Below, one piece after another: positions 20,358 to 31,590 of a stretch of 64,000 bases of DNA (its first letter is position 1; every line of letters begins with the position of its first letter). The notes below the pieces were generated by a model. It ran no database searches and was not told the DNA's origin. It worked only from the letters and a program-made list of their open reading frames with translations. The DNA comes from Cylindrotheca closterium (taxonomy: Eukaryota; Bacillariophyta; Bacillariophyceae; Bacillariales; Bacillariaceae): NCBI GenBank assembly GCA_933822405.4, contig CAKOGP040000001.1:1513647-1577646 (forward strand). Direction: 5' to 3'. Position numbers and translations under genes: made by a program.

Positions 20358-23300
20358 ATGGACCTCCCGAACGAGCAAAAGCAGGTCGACTTGGCTTCTG
20401 CATACTACACAAAGGGTCGAAAATTATGGTCGAAAGGCGACAGAGACAACGCTCTAGACCTTTTCCGGAAAGCACTCGCGATACAGGAATCGATTTTGGG
20501 GATATACAACAAGCAGACGGCAAGAACATATTACTGGGTGGGATACGCTTTGAATCACAAAAAAGAATACAACAAAGCTCTTGTCGCATACAGACGGACA
20601 CTTCGAATCCGTTTGTTTCTTCTTGGTGAAGACGATGCATCAACTGAAGATGTCAAGAGAGCGTTGAGAGATGTTTTGAAAGAGCAGGGGCTAAATGATG
20701 CTCGGGTTAAAACCTACATAAAGACTGTTGCCGCTGCAGTCGAGCATGAAAAGCAAGCAATAATACACGAAGAGCGGAGCGAGTATGTTGAGGCAGTTGA
20801 GGAGTACGAGAAGTACTTGGCCATTGAAGAAGCATCAGTTGGTAATTTTCCTCTGGACATCGCAAGGATTCATTCAAAGATTGCGGACATCTACAAATTG
20901 AATAAGAAAGAAACAATGGCACTCTCGTCGTACAGACATGCACTGTCGATCTTTGTTTCAAAACTAGGTCGAAGTCACTCGGATTCTCAGCACTGCATTA
21001 GCGGGATTGAAGTATGTGCGTCGATCAGAGGCCTCCCGGCATCCGAAAGTGAGCAATATGTGGAACTAGTCCTGGAGTCCATTTCATTGATCTGGCAAGG
21101 GGACGAACTGAAAAGTCGTGGAAAGGTAGATGATGCACTCAACAAGTACGAAGAAGCTTTGAAGATTGAATCGATGGCTATTGGAATATATCCCTTGACC
21201 GCAGCAGAACTACACCTTGACATAGCCCACTGCTATCGCCGCCAAAAGGAGTTTGATCGCGCAATTGTTATGTTGAGAACGGCCCTAAGTGTGTACATTT
21301 TTGAACACGACGAAGAGCATCGATCCGTAGTCTCCTGTTTGCGAGAAATTGCTTCGACATTGCAGGAAAAGGGATGCAGTAGCGCAGACATGAAGAAGTA
21401 TTTGAACACAGTATCTTACTCAGTCAAGCATGAACGAAGCGGACAAACTATGCGTAATGAAGGAGACCTCGCTGGAGCTATTACAGAGTTTCAACGATCT
21501 TTGGAGCTGGAAGTTGCAGCCCTCGGGAAGTACCACCTCACCCAAGTGGCACTATACAAAGCAATTGCTCGAGCTTATGGTGCGCGGGGGGAGCACTCGT
21601 TTGCATCCAGCAGTTATCGCACTGCTTTACTCATATGCATGAAAACATTGGGGCTGGGTCACCCTACTACTCAAGCCTTGTTCAACGAAACCTATGAAGC
21701 GGCGAAAAGAGAGGGGAGCGACTGCACGACCATAGAAGCATACGAGAATCTGGTATCTTCATCGATTGAGCTTCAGATGACGGGAATCGAGCAATTGGAG
21801 CAAGGACAATATGTGAAAGCTTTTGCTACATTTCGTAAAGCGATCGTTGCGCAAGAGGAAGTAAGCGGGCAATATCACATATGTACCTCCGACTTGTATT
21901 CAAATGTAGCAAAAGCTCTGTTTCACGCTGGGCAGGACGAAAGAGCCTTGAAGAAATATCGTGAATTGCTGGCCATACATCAATCTGCGTTTGGACCGAA
22001 TCATCCCAGCTCTAAGCGTGCGCTCCAAGGAATCGGCGAGACATTGACTTCGAAACGGGTGAAAATCGAAATCGCGAATGAATATAGCGAGAAAGTGATT
22101 GAGTCTATTGCTCATGAACTCACGGGAGATAGCGAAATTAAACAAGATCTCTACGATCAGGCAATTTTGTCGTATGAACAAGCCTTGAAGACAGAGCGAA
22201 ATTTGCTCGGGGAATCCTACCTTACTACAGCAGGACTATTGGACAAGCTTGCAAGCGCATATAGACTTCGAGGGGAACATCACCAGGCCATTCTGATATA
22301 CAGGAAGTCAATCCAGATTTATCAGTCCTATGATGAGCCAGAATATGGCGATACCCAAGGGACATTGAAGCATTTGAGCCTTTCAATTCGGTCTCTTGGA
22401 TTCAACATGTCGGCTGTTGAAAGATACCAGCATTCTATCCAAACCTCGATCGCATATGAAACTCAAGGAGACGCTGCTCTATTGACAGGGAACAGTGCCA
22501 AGGCCGTGAGCAAATACCAAATGGCGATTGACATTGAAGAAAATAGTCTTGGGAAGCTTCATCCCACAACTTCTTCGTTCTACAAGAAGATTGCTGACAT
22601 CAGTCGCGACAAAGAGGATTTCGAATCAGCACTTCTTTTCTACAGTAAGGCGCTGGCAATCCAAGAATCTTATCTAGGAAAAGACAATGAGGAGACTGTG
22701 ACGACTTACAACCAACTGATGAATGCAGCTCAAAAACATGGATCTAAATCTGGAGCGAGCCTCGAGGGTTGGAACATGCTGAAGTATGTTCTGATGGGCT
22801 TGATTGGCTTGCTTGTTCTGATCATTACTGTGGCAAAAAGCATATCCACTAGCCAGAGGACCATAAAGAGACTGAATATCGCAGCATATGATGATGTCGA
22901 AGATTCTAAAGATGAAGACCCGGACGACAAAGAGGGCGATAATCCAAAACGTCCGCTTGAACCACCAGAAGACCGCCATATTTCTCGAGGTCCATGGAGT
23001 GCCAACTCGAGCAGTTACGAAACCATGAGTGAACGTTTTGATAATCTGCCCGGGGATTCCAGGTCTCCCTCCATTTCTCGGAGGCTTGCTGGGAAGTCTG
23101 TGGGTGGAGAAAACTTTGAGCTCGACAAATCGGTGATTCTGAAGCCTTCGTTAAGCAAGGAGGAACCTTCCAGTTGGAGGTCTGCGAAGGATGCAATAGT
23201 TGCGCCTGAGAAAACGACAAGTTTGAAGGGGGCTTATAGAAAGGAAGATGACCATGTTGGAGCCACTGTTGTGAACCCAATATTTTCGTTGGAAAAGGCA

Positions 23301-23978
23301 GCGCAACGGAAACAACTCCCCTCGAGGAAAGTCGGTGAAGATGGGAGCAACCCTGAAATTGAGACAAAACCTATTGCGTTAAAAGTAGATGGAATGGCTT
23401 CACCTTTAAGCATCAAGGGCGAGGTGGAAACAAAAGACGATGGAGAAAAAGAGCGAGAATCAAAGAGTCCTGTGCCAAAAGAAGATGGTGTTGGTGGAAT
23501 TCTAGGTGACGCATCAAAGAACACAACGGATACTGGCGGCGAAGATTCCAAGATGAAAAAGTCTCCAACTGAAGGCGTTGTTTCTAGAAGCTCGGTTGAA
23601 GAGGGACAAACCTCGTCGGGCGAAGAGACTATACCTGATGTTGCTGATAGTGAGGACTTGATGGATAACCAGGACGACAAACCATCGGTATCGACGGAGA
23701 CCAAAACACAATCTTGGGACGAAGTACTGAATGTTCCGCAGCAGTCAGAGGAGGTCAAAACCCCATCTATTGATGAGAAAATAAAATCTCAGAAAACACT
23801 GAAGAAGAAGGACGATAAAGGTGCCGGAGGGAGTCTGAGCAACATGCTCAAAAAGTGGAGAAATAAAGCTGATAATGAAGAGGGTGATATTGAGGAAGAA
23901 GCTTCCGGCCTGGACAACCGGATCAAACAGTGGAAACAGGCTGCTGATAGAGCGAGTTCAAGACACCTGGGCGCGTAA
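20358..23978 (+). CDS. Large TPR-repeat protein with a single membrane segment
   Basis: A single-exon 1206-residue protein. Residues 10-790 consist of about seven modules of roughly 115 residues, each with kinesin-light-chain-style TPR pairs (A..Y..AL.IE...G..HP.T followed by A..YR.AL.I) and introduced by a helix such as VIESIAHELTGD, VLESISLIWQGD or SIQTSIAYETQGD. One hydrophobic helix, YVLMGLIGLLVLIITVA, spans about residues 809-826. The last 375 residues are highly charged and Ser/Glu/Lys-rich, probably disordered. No N-terminal signal peptide is present. A membrane-anchored scaffold or cargo adaptor is inferred from architecture; the partner is unknown. Confidence 0.75.
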   Translation: MDLPNEQKQVDLASAYYTKGRKLWSKGDRDNALDLFRKALAIQESILGIYNKQTARTYYWVGYALNHKKEYNKALVAYRRTLRIRLFLLGEDDASTEDVKRALRDVLKEQGLNDARVKTYIKTVAAAVEHEKQAIIHEERSEYVEAVEEYEKYLAIEEASVGNFPLDIARIHSKIADIYKLNKKETMALSSYRHALSIFVSKLGRSHSDSQHCISGIEVCASIRGLPASESEQYVELVLESISLIWQGDELKSRGKVDDALNKYEEALKIESMAIGIYPLTAAELHLDIAHCYRRQKEFDRAIVMLRTALSVYIFEHDEEHRSVVSCLREIASTLQEKGCSSADMKKYLNTVSYSVKHERSGQTMRNEGDLAGAITEFQRSLELEVAALGKYHLTQVALYKAIARAYGARGEHSFASSSYRTALLICMKTLGLGHPTTQALFNETYEAAKREGSDCTTIEAYENLVSSSIELQMTGIEQLEQGQYVKAFATFRKAIVAQEEVSGQYHICTSDLYSNVAKALFHAGQDERALKKYRELLAIHQSAFGPNHPSSKRALQGIGETLTSKRVKIEIANEYSEKVIESIAHELTGDSEIKQDLYDQAILSYEQALKTERNLLGESYLTTAGLLDKLASAYRLRGEHHQAILIYRKSIQIYQSYDEPEYGDTQGTLKHLSLSIRSLGFNMSAVERYQHSIQTSIAYETQGDAALLTGNSAKAVSKYQMAIDIEENSLGKLHPTTSSFYKKIADISRDKEDFESALLFYSKALAIQESYLGKDNEETVTTYNQLMNAAQKHGSKSGASLEGWNMLKYVLMGLIGLLVLIITVAKSISTSQRTIKRLNIAAYDDVEDSKDEDPDDKEGDNPKRPLEPPEDRHISRGPWSANSSSYETMSERFDNLPGDSRSPSISRRLAGKSVGGENFELDKSVILKPSLSKEEPSSWRSAKDAIVAPEKTTSLKGAYRKEDDHVGATVVNPIFSLEKAAQRKQLPSRKVGEDGSNPEIETKPIALKVDGMASPLSIKGEVETKDDGEKERESKSPVPKEDGVGGILGDASKNTTDTGGEDSKMKKSPTEGVVSRSSVEEGQTSSGEETIPDVADSEDLMDNQDDKPSVSTETKTQSWDEVLNVPQQSEEVKTPSIDEKIKSQKTLKKKDDKGAGGSLSNMLKKWRNKADNEEGDIEEEASGLDNRIKQWKQAADRASSRHLGA

Positions 23979-24012
23979 AGCAGCACTTCTACATGTTATC
24001 CGGCTACTTGGA

Positions 24013-25988
24013 TTAGGCATATCCACTTGCTTTGTGTTTTGGCAAGAATTTGAAATCCTCGTCGACTTTTCCAAGAAGCATCTCTGATATCTTGATCCAA
24101 TCGTGACTGTTTGGCGACATGAACAGTGTTTCCAGCTCATCGCGTCCGATCATGTGTGCAGGTGGGCGTTTGTTCATTTGTTGGGGTAAAACTTCCAACA
24201 AACCAACTGGTACATAACGACAAAGGAAAGAGAGCCATTCCAACAGGAATCTCCGTGTGTTGTTCACGCCTTGCTGATCTGAGCCCCAGTGCTCTAGTCC
24301 AAAACGAACAAAGTCCTTCAGGATATCCAGTCGTTCAGACGAGGAGATGTCCCAGTGTCTGCGCTCCTTAATTTCAGTGGGAAGCCAAGGCTTGATTAAG
24401 GCTCCCCTGCCAATCATAGCAGTCGCATTGATTCCTTCGCGAGCTATTTTTTCCTCATAATCTGTGTACGAAAAGATATCTCCGTTACCAATAATTGGAA
24501 TTTTCTTATAGTCTGGGGACTGACTATTTGCGACTTGAGATATGTAGTCCCAATCCGAAAGAAGCTGGTAGCGCTGGAGACGAGATCTTCCGTGAACCTA
24601 AAAATAGAGGGGGACGGGTTAGCGACAACATTAGTGACAACCATCTCACCTAGAACTGGGTCATTGTCTAACGAGCACTCACCATGATAGCAGCAAGCCC
24701 GTCAATCTCCCAACTTTGGATCTTGGGCACTAGTTTGTGAGCAAATGGGTTCTTCATATCCCCTGTGATTAAAGACGATAAAATGTCAAAATCGTGATGG
24801 TAGTTCGTACTTCAGAGAACTCCAATACTTACATCCTGTTCGAATCTTCACCGTGATTGGACATGTCACACTACGCGATATGCCTTGAAGTGCTCCTTTC
24901 AGCTTCTTTTCCTTCATCATCAATGCAGCTCCAGCTCCCTTTTGACAAAGTAAATCCAGAGGGCATCCCAAGTTGAGATCAATAAAGTCACAGGTTGTGT
25001 GCTTTTCAATCACCTCTGTCACTCTTGAATACTGATCCGGGTGAGCTCCTGCTACTTGGATGCCAAAGACATCTTCTTCTGGGTGCCGCTTCAACAGAGC
25101 CCACTCCGAAGTCTTGCCCTCCAACAAGCAGGTAGCCAAAGCCATTTCACCACAAGTAATGTCGGCTCCATATCGCTTCATAATTCTTCGGAATGGTAGA
25201 TTACCTACTGTTGTTAGAGGAGCCACATAAACTTTCTGGGAAAAGTCAATAATCTTTCGTGTTTTCAGTTCCACTGGAGTGTGCGTGGCTGCTTCCGTCT
25301 TCACTTCCGTCGCCTCCGGTTTTGCCGACTCTTCAGCATCAGGCTTAGTATTGTTGTCCCTTTTACTTTCATCTTGCTCAAAGTAACGCCTGCAAGAAAA
25401 TGGATACTTCTTTTTTCGGAGTTGGGCCTGAACTTCCTTTGGGAAAATATTCATTGACACATCCTGAAGAGGACCATTTGCGCTACTATTCGCCTGATCT
25501 CTCTTGATGTTTACTCCACTCTTTGTGATATGGGATAATCCAAATCGGCACATTGCACCAAAGGCGCAGTGGCCTTGCTCCTTAAAGATTGGGCATAAGC
25601 CATCATCCAACGTTTTGATATCCTCTGGCCGAGTCTTCATGAATCCTGCCAAATCATGTGAGTATCTACACTTGTCTTCGCCATATGGACATTCTTGGCC
25701 TCTGATCACAGCAAGGCATATCTTTTCAGAGTTATCTTTGCGAGCATCTCGAGGGCGTTTCTTGTTGCGTCCCTTCTTGCGCTGCTTTCCTGAGGTTCTC
25801 TTTGTTCCATCAATCCGGTTTGGATCCTCGCCTTCTGCGGAAGGCGGGAGAGGCCCAAGAATTTCAGGGCGTTTCGAAGTGATGAATTCAGGTTTGACTT
25901 GAAGTGAATGTTCTTTGTTTCGTCCATTATCAGTCCTTCTGGTGTTGCTTTCTGCCGCTGGAGCGGCCTTGTCGCTTGTTTCACTCAT
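24013..25988 (-). CDS. tRNA-dihydrouridine(47) synthase, DUS3 type
   Basis: Three exons (25988..24833, 24762..24683, 24597..24013; introns 70 and 85 bases) give 606 residues. DUS3 reduces uridine 47 of tRNA using FMN. The N-terminal part has two CCCH-like zinc fingers ([21 protein letters not shown] and [18 protein letters not shown]), as in yeast Dus3. The TIM barrel follows with [37 protein letters not shown] (the catalytic-loop Cys) and [10 protein letters not shown]. The end is near-invariant for the family: [18 protein letters not shown] and [17 protein letters not shown]. The middle 80-base exon supplies the IRTG-WDMKNPF joint. Confidence 0.93.
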
Positions 25989-26290
25989 CTTTTGAAGATT
26001 TTCTGAGCAGAATGTAATTGAGGGATGTGGTGATGCATGGTAAGCAAGATCTCAACCTTTTTCGGTTTCGAATTTTAATTCCGGATGGAATTTCATAGTC
26101 GAAGAACTCCAGATTCTACATTCTGTTGAACGTAAGTAGCCAGTTACGTCATTTCTACGTGGAAGAATGCCGTTTGGATTTGAGCTTCTATTTTGACACA
26201 AAACGACCACAACGATTCTTCTTGTTGACAACCCGATTCAATAAACGTCAGTGTTCACGCAAAAGACAAAGAAGAATACACAGCAAAGAG
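25989..26290. promoter_or_regulatory. Divergent spacer between DUS3 and the LETM1-like gene
   Basis: About 300 bases between two opposite starts. A TTACGTCA CRE-like core lies near 26143-26150. In-frame ATG codons upstream of 26291 are ignored because the signal sequence starts at 26291. Confidence 0.4.
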
Positions 26291-28412
26291 ATGAAGCGTC
26301 CCTCTTTTGCCGAAGGCGTTGCAATTGCACTGCTAGTGTCACAAGCACTGATTCATACGACAAATGCTCTCATACCACAGCGGTTGTCAACCACAACGAA
26401 TCATCAAAGATCATCCTCCACTTCTTCGACACACTCCATAACCAGGCTGAATGCCTTTCGACCGAACGTGAACGAGCCATCACTAAGGCATTACCGATTA
26501 ATTTCCACCCAACTGTATGTTGCAGAGTTGTCCGATGAAAAACGAGAAGAGAAGCCAGAGAAAAAAAAACAATTTAAGGTTCAGATTTCCACCAGCCCTG
26601 TCAGCAAGTTTCGGAAACTCAAGGACATTATGTGGATAAGGGAAGCCGTGGAAGATCTGACAGCTGCAGAATTCGCTTGCTCGGTAGATTCTCCTGAGAG
26701 CCTTTCTGACAAGAAACAAAAGAGAGCTGTAGACTACGAAAAGCTCCTTTCTCAGTTGGACCGAAGAGTTAGTGACATGATATGTCAGTCTGTGGATGAT
26801 TTGGAACTAAGCGACGTCGCGCCGACTTTAATCCGAAGCCAAGGAATGGGAAGATATGTGTACACTGATAGTCAACGGTCGGCACTATTGACGTGAGTAT
26901 TGACAATGTGTTTTCGCAGACCTCACAGTTCAACCATCTCAATTTTTTAAATCATTCACACTATGTCACAGGAGGATGTTGAATACACGGGAAAAGGTAC
27001 AGGCAATCACAAAAGGACATGAAGCACAAGCACAAGAAAAGGGCGATGACTTTGGAATTCAAATGCCTGAAATGCCCGATTTGACTATCGAAGTTCCAAA
27101 AGAAGAAAACTCCACCAGTTCGGGACCAAAATTGTATGTTCGAGACGATGGGACCGTTGACTGGGATGGTGCGCTCCAAGATCGGGCTGCACTAAAGAAA
27201 TTTGGAGGCGCTGTATGGGCTAGAATCAATGGACAAACTGCGGATGATATATCAGAAGAAGATGATGATGAGATTGAAGCATCAGATGGGCACAAACATG
27301 CCAAACCTGCTGTGACGGTTAAAATTGAGGATACTCCAGAGATTCTAGAAGCGAGGAATGAACTAAACAACCTCAGAGAAGAATTGAAAGAATTTCAAAG
27401 GTCCCATACAGCATTGCTGAGTTCTGGAATCAGCGCGGGTCAAGCTGTTGCGAATGTGAACCTAGCCTCGTTGAAACCTGAATTGCGGGCAAAAATTCGT
27501 TCTTCTGCAACTGCACTTGAGAAATTGGAGCAGCAAGTCTCATTTCAGAGACTCGTTTATGAGTTGGAGAGAATTTATACCTATCTTGCAACAGAGCTTG
27601 GAAATCCGAATGCAAAGGGATATGTCCCACTTCAAGATAGACTGAACGTGGCGGAATATGGTCTGTTGGAGAGTCAGATTGAAGGTTGCAGTCGCGACTT
27701 GGAAGATAAGGGGGATATCGACGAAGACATTCTTGCTGTGATTGCAGAGCAAATGACAGATTTCAAACGACGACTTGGTATTGATTATTATGTATCGGGG
27801 CTCTCATATGATAAGGAAGCAATCCAAACTTGGTTGGCTGATGTTCTTGCACAGGCAAAAAGCGGAGTTGCGTTTTATATCAAGGGAACTCGCCTGCTGT
27901 GGAACGATGTCCTATACTCTGTAAGCCTGATTGCCCGAGCTGCGCAAGGGTATACGTTGAAACCACGAGAAGTTCGAAACCTGAGGTGAGTGATTCATTC
28001 AACACATTGATTATTTTGTTCAATTGACGTCGCAAAACGTTTCTCAATTCTTCCTATGAATAGGCGTACCTTCAAGGATATCATCACTTTCATTCCATTT
28101 GTTATCATTCTTTTGATCCCGCTTTCGCCTATTGGACACGTGCTTGTTTTTGGAGCTATCCAACGGTTTTTCCCAGACTTCTTCCCAAGCTGTTTCACCG
28201 AGCAACGGCAGAATCTTTTGAAGTTGTACGAAACCACCGAGTTTTCCGAATTCACCATCAACGAGAATTTCAAGGAAAGATTCTCAAGGGCTTTGGAGGC
28301 TATTGGCTTCCTAATAGCGAGCCGATCTAAAATGCTTTATTCCTCTTTGTTGCGCGGATCAAACAATGACGACGATTCGACCGAAACAAATGGTGCAGAA
28401 GGGAAGCCATGA
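26291..28412 (+). CDS. LETM1-like organelle membrane protein
   Basis: Three exons (26291..26892, 26972..27985, 28064..28412; introns 79 and 78 bases) give 654 residues. The start MKRPSFAEGVAIALLVSQAL begins a signal-like stretch. A long acidic and coiled-coil region follows (EARNELNNLREELKEFQRSH). Near the C-terminus, YTLKPREVRNLRRTFKDI leads into a membrane segment, ITFIPFVIILLIPLSPIGHV, and RFFPDFFPSCFTE, the pattern of the LETM1 domain. LETM1 proteins act in mitochondrial K+/H+ or Ca2+ exchange. The long N-terminal region and signal-like start resemble plant LETM1-like proteins, and the location (plastid or mitochondrion) is not decided by sequence. Confidence 0.75.
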
Positions 28413-28590
28413 CGACAATGAATGGATCACTTAGCAATGTACAATAGTTCCTGTGAAATCTAGCTTCATCTTCTACACCGGCAAGACGGAAAGGGCAAAA
28501 TTAACGTACGATAACAAGGTCACTGTCACGCCATACACGTGTACACATACAATCATTACACATGAAAAGGCACAGTAGATAAAAGAATGC

Positions 28591-29196
28591 TCATAGCTTT
28601 AAAACATCAATCACAGTCTTGAGACTATCTCGGGATGCAATAACATTCTTTTTGGATCGTTCAATGAACACCTGTACTCGATCTTTACCGCCTCCAGGAT
28701 TTGCTTCACCCCAACTTGAAATGAATGCCATACTAGACGCCTCTTCGGCATTCTGATTAAAAACTTCCATAGCTTCATAAAAATCACCCTCCCTATCATC
28801 TGGAACCAAGTTCTTCAATCGCATCATAGTTAAATCTGCCTTGTAGAGTGGGTCCCTGATATCCTTGAATCCAAGGTAGTCCATAACCTTGAGTGGCGTG
28901 CGCTCACATCTGTCCCCAAATGTTGTTTCCTGTCCTGTTCTACATACGGTGGTTTCCTTCTCCCAATTATCTAAGAGGTACTGTAGTCGATCGTAGCCCT
29001 TAACAATGTTATCCTTGTCCTTTTGCTCTTGAGAGGCAGAAGCCGCAGAACTGGAATCAGGAAGTAGAACGAAGGATCCAATGCCACCGAGAAGGCCAAT
29101 GAAATCTCTTCTCACTTGATTATTATTAGTAGGAGATGTCAAACCAATTGTGGTTGGCGTACTACAAGCTAGCAGCAACAACGAAAGCTTCAACAT
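28591..29196 (-). CDS. Thylakoid-lumen protein, probably MPH2/TL16-like
   Basis: A single-exon 201-residue protein. A short signal peptide (MLKLSLLLLACS) precedes a second targeting segment with twin arginines, QVRRDFIGLLGGIGSFVLLP, and an ASA-type cleavage site near residue 54, as for Tat import into the thylakoid lumen. The mature part is helical, with YDRLQYLLDNWEKETTVC, VMDYLGFKDIRDPLYKAD and SSWGEANPGGGKDRVQVF. This resembles my recollection of the plant lumen protein MPH2/TL16, which supports photosystem II under high light. That family match is from memory and is the uncertain part; the lumenal location is better supported. Confidence 0.6.
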   Translation of the reverse strand: MLKLSLLLLACSTPTTIGLTSPTNNNQVRRDFIGLLGGIGSFVLLPDSSSAASASQEQKDKDNIVKGYDRLQYLLDNWEKETTVCRTGQETTFGDRCERTPLKVMDYLGFKDIRDPLYKADLTMMRLKNLVPDDREGDFYEAMEVFNQNAEEASSMAFISSWGEANPGGGKDRVQVFIERSKKNVIASRDSLKTVIDVLKL

Positions 29197-30032
29197 CGTG
29201 GTCGTTCCTTTTTTCTTAGCGTCGTTGAATTGCGTCAGTGATGATTGATTTTATGGATTCAGAATGAGGGGGATAAATATAAAAAGGGGCACACAAAAAT
29301 ATCACTGGATGGACCAAAGAGGAAGCTAGACTGGATGGGGCGGTAAAGAGGGCTCTATTTTGGCCATGCTCTTGTTGGAGAGCAAGTGAGTGAAATTGAA
29401 GCTGTCATTGCTGCTGTCTTTTTTGTTGTAAGTTCGAATTTTGAAGATGGTGCTGTGAAGCAATGTTCGAATGCTCGAGTGATTGATTCATTCAGTCGGG
29501 TCGTACTACTCTCAGCAACGGAATCGGCACCGTGTGCTCCAGCGGTAAGTCGCATTCTTATTTTGAAGATAGCAATGTAAACACAACCAAAAAACGCATC
29601 CCTCTGTGCCATTGGCATCAAAATGCGCGGTATTTATAATCTGCCGGTTTTGGTGGGATTTCTTGGGGTTTTTCGAGGTTTGAGTCGAGTCAGAGTAGTC
29701 AAACACTTGACGTAGATCAGCCCGCCCATTTCAATGACCATACCAAATCTATCCAGCCGCGGTAAGTCACATTCTTAAATTTTGAATACATCAATATATA
29801 ATATATCGACACAACAAAAATCGAATCCATCTGCGCTATTGGCGTCAAAACGCGCGGTATTCTTAAAATTCCAAATTTTTCAAATCTGTCGGTTTGAGGG
29901 TGAGTTTTTCGTGGTTCGAATCAGAGTAGTTAGTTAAACTGTACACGTACGAGTAGATGCCACAATGATGGGATGCTGTGAGAAAGTTCTTTATTATTGG
30001 TAAACCTCCTGCACATTGGCAAAAATATAGTA
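29197..30032. other. Long intergenic region with a diverged tandem repeat
   Basis: These 836 bases lie between two minus-strand genes, unusually long for this window. They contain the diverged repeat pair at 29540-29939 and no convincing frame. Confidence 0.6.
29540..29939. repeat. Diverged direct repeat pair, about 165 and 185 bp
   Basis: Copy 1 (about 29540-29704) and copy 2 (about 29755-29939) share, in the same order, GGTAAGTC.CATTCTTA, ACACAAC.AAAAA, ATTGGC.TCAAAA.GCGCGG, CTG.CGGTTT.GG.TG and TCAGAGTAGT. The spacing between blocks differs slightly. The repeat starts with a 5'-splice-site-like GGTAAGT. Origin is unknown; it may be a non-autonomous element or an old promoter duplication. 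Confidence 0.6.
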
Positions 30033-31385
30033 TCAGTCATTCTTTCCATCAGCTTTGGAAGCCTTTATTCTTTCTTGCTTGATGTTGTAGGACCGTAGTA
30101 TCGCCCCCATTAGGTTGACATTGGCAAAGAAATACACCACAGAGGCAAACCAGACGACTCGATGGACAGCCATCCCTTGCATCTCCAAGCAGTAGGCGGA
30201 CCCCAACCACATACCAATAGAAAGTAGTAGACCAACCAGTGCAAATATAACCTCTCGCGTCAATGCTAGTGCATCACTGCAAAGTGGTAGCAAACAGAGG
30301 TACCATGTAAAATATTGCGCCGTAATGACTTTGTTGTGTGTCACAAATAGATATGTTTGAACAAACAAAGCCAAGCCCAGATTGCGTGAAGCAATTCCCA
30401 GACTGGAATACACTAGCAGTACTATTTGAGGTAGCAGTAACATCCGGCTAATGAGACCCAAGTTGGATCCTGATTTCGCCAAAGCCAGATAGATCCAATA
30501 CCAGTACATGGAGTAGTTGTGTCGATGATCCACCCTGGTAAAATGATACAGCAACCCTTCTTGCAAGGCGACTTCGCCATATATTCTTACACCCAACCAT
30601 GTGAGTCCACCAAAGGTAGCAAGTGAGGTGATTAAGAAGAGTAGAGGAATAGGTGTAAACAGTCGGCGAATCCAAAGCTGCACCAGCCGCAACAGTCGTT
30701 TTGGTTCGAACCAAGGAAATCCAGCACCGACATTGTCACAGTTGATTTGAACAAAGTGAACCATATAAGACAACGTATATATCACTGGATATAGCTTGGA
30801 GTGTATTGCCACCCCATGTGATAGACCAGCCAAGACAGCTCTCTTCCAACCGATTGACTTTTCATCGTAGCTGAGTATTTGAACGGTCAGCAAAACTGGT
30901 AATAGCACCATGAGACTTTCTGCCGACCCCCTTGTACAAATGTTGATTGCCAAAGGATTGTAGAGCCACCAGATCCCATCCTGCAACTGTGTGAGTCGAT
31001 TCCTATTTTCAGATGGTGGTCGCCGTGATTTTCGAAACCGTAGAATGATCCAACCACAAATCGTGTCGGCAATGCAAAAGAGATATCTCCCGGCTTCCTT
31101 GGGTATATATGACAAGAAAGCAGCAAGAAATGGAGTGTATCGATAGGTATGTCGGTCGTAGGGCGACTTCCCCATGGAGATATACCTGGCCGCATCCGTA
31201 AAGACATGAAAGTCAATATCGGTGTAAGGAACTTCACTGCCATCCATGAGCCAAGGCAAGAACCATGCGAGAATTATCCGTATCAGAAGTCCATTGAGTA
31301 TTGGATGATTTGCGAGGAAGTCTATTATTGGGTGACTGAGGATTGCTTTTGGTATCATGGTGCTGTGGTATCCTTGGTTGTGCAT
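30033..31385 (-). CDS. PIGM: GPI mannosyltransferase 1 (PIG-M)
   Basis: A single-exon 450-residue multi-pass protein of the PIG-M family, which adds the first mannose to GPI anchors in the ER lumen. The lumenal DxD-type motif is in YTDIDFHVFTDAARYI near residues 54-69, followed by SPYDRHTYRYTPFLAAFL. Later family landmarks are NICTRGSAESL, HGVAIHSKLYPVIY and VDHRHNYSMYWYWIYL. About ten hydrophobic helices are visible, and the length fits the family. The start at 31385 or an in-frame ATG at 31358 is equally possible. Confidence 0.9.
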   Translation of the reverse strand: MHNQGYHSTMIPKAILSHPIIDFLANHPILNGLLIRIILAWFLPWLMDGSEVPYTDIDFHVFTDAARYISMGKSPYDRHTYRYTPFLAAFLSYIPKEAGRYLFCIADTICGWIILRFRKSRRPPSENRNRLTQLQDGIWWLYNPLAINICTRGSAESLMVLLPVLLTVQILSYDEKSIGWKRAVLAGLSHGVAIHSKLYPVIYTLSYMVHFVQINCDNVGAGFPWFEPKRLLRLVQLWIRRLFTPIPLLFLITSLATFGGLTWLGVRIYGEVALQEGLLYHFTRVDHRHNYSMYWYWIYLALAKSGSNLGLISRMLLLPQIVLLVYSSLGIASRNLGLALFVQTYLFVTHNKVITAQYFTWYLCLLPLCSDALALTREVIFALVGLLLSIGMWLGSAYCLEMQGMAVHRVVWFASVVYFFANVNLMGAILRSYNIKQERIKASKADGKND

Positions 31386-31590
31386 TCCTCTCCATGTGTG
31401 TGAAATTTGTCTGTCGTAGCAATCGGACTAATCGAATAATCGAATCTTGCAAAAGACCGTTGAAACGAAACACAAACGCAATCACGCGATACTCAATACG
31501 AGTACGTGTACTGGTTTGTCATTGACTTGTACTGGTACTTCCTCTATATAAACGGGTTCGCAACGATTGTGCAAAGGTTATATCGGCAGC

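Noticed and set aside
29905..29935. GGTTCGAATC, a tRNA B-box-like string
   Set aside because: No A box at the right distance and no cloverleaf; it lies in the diverged repeat.
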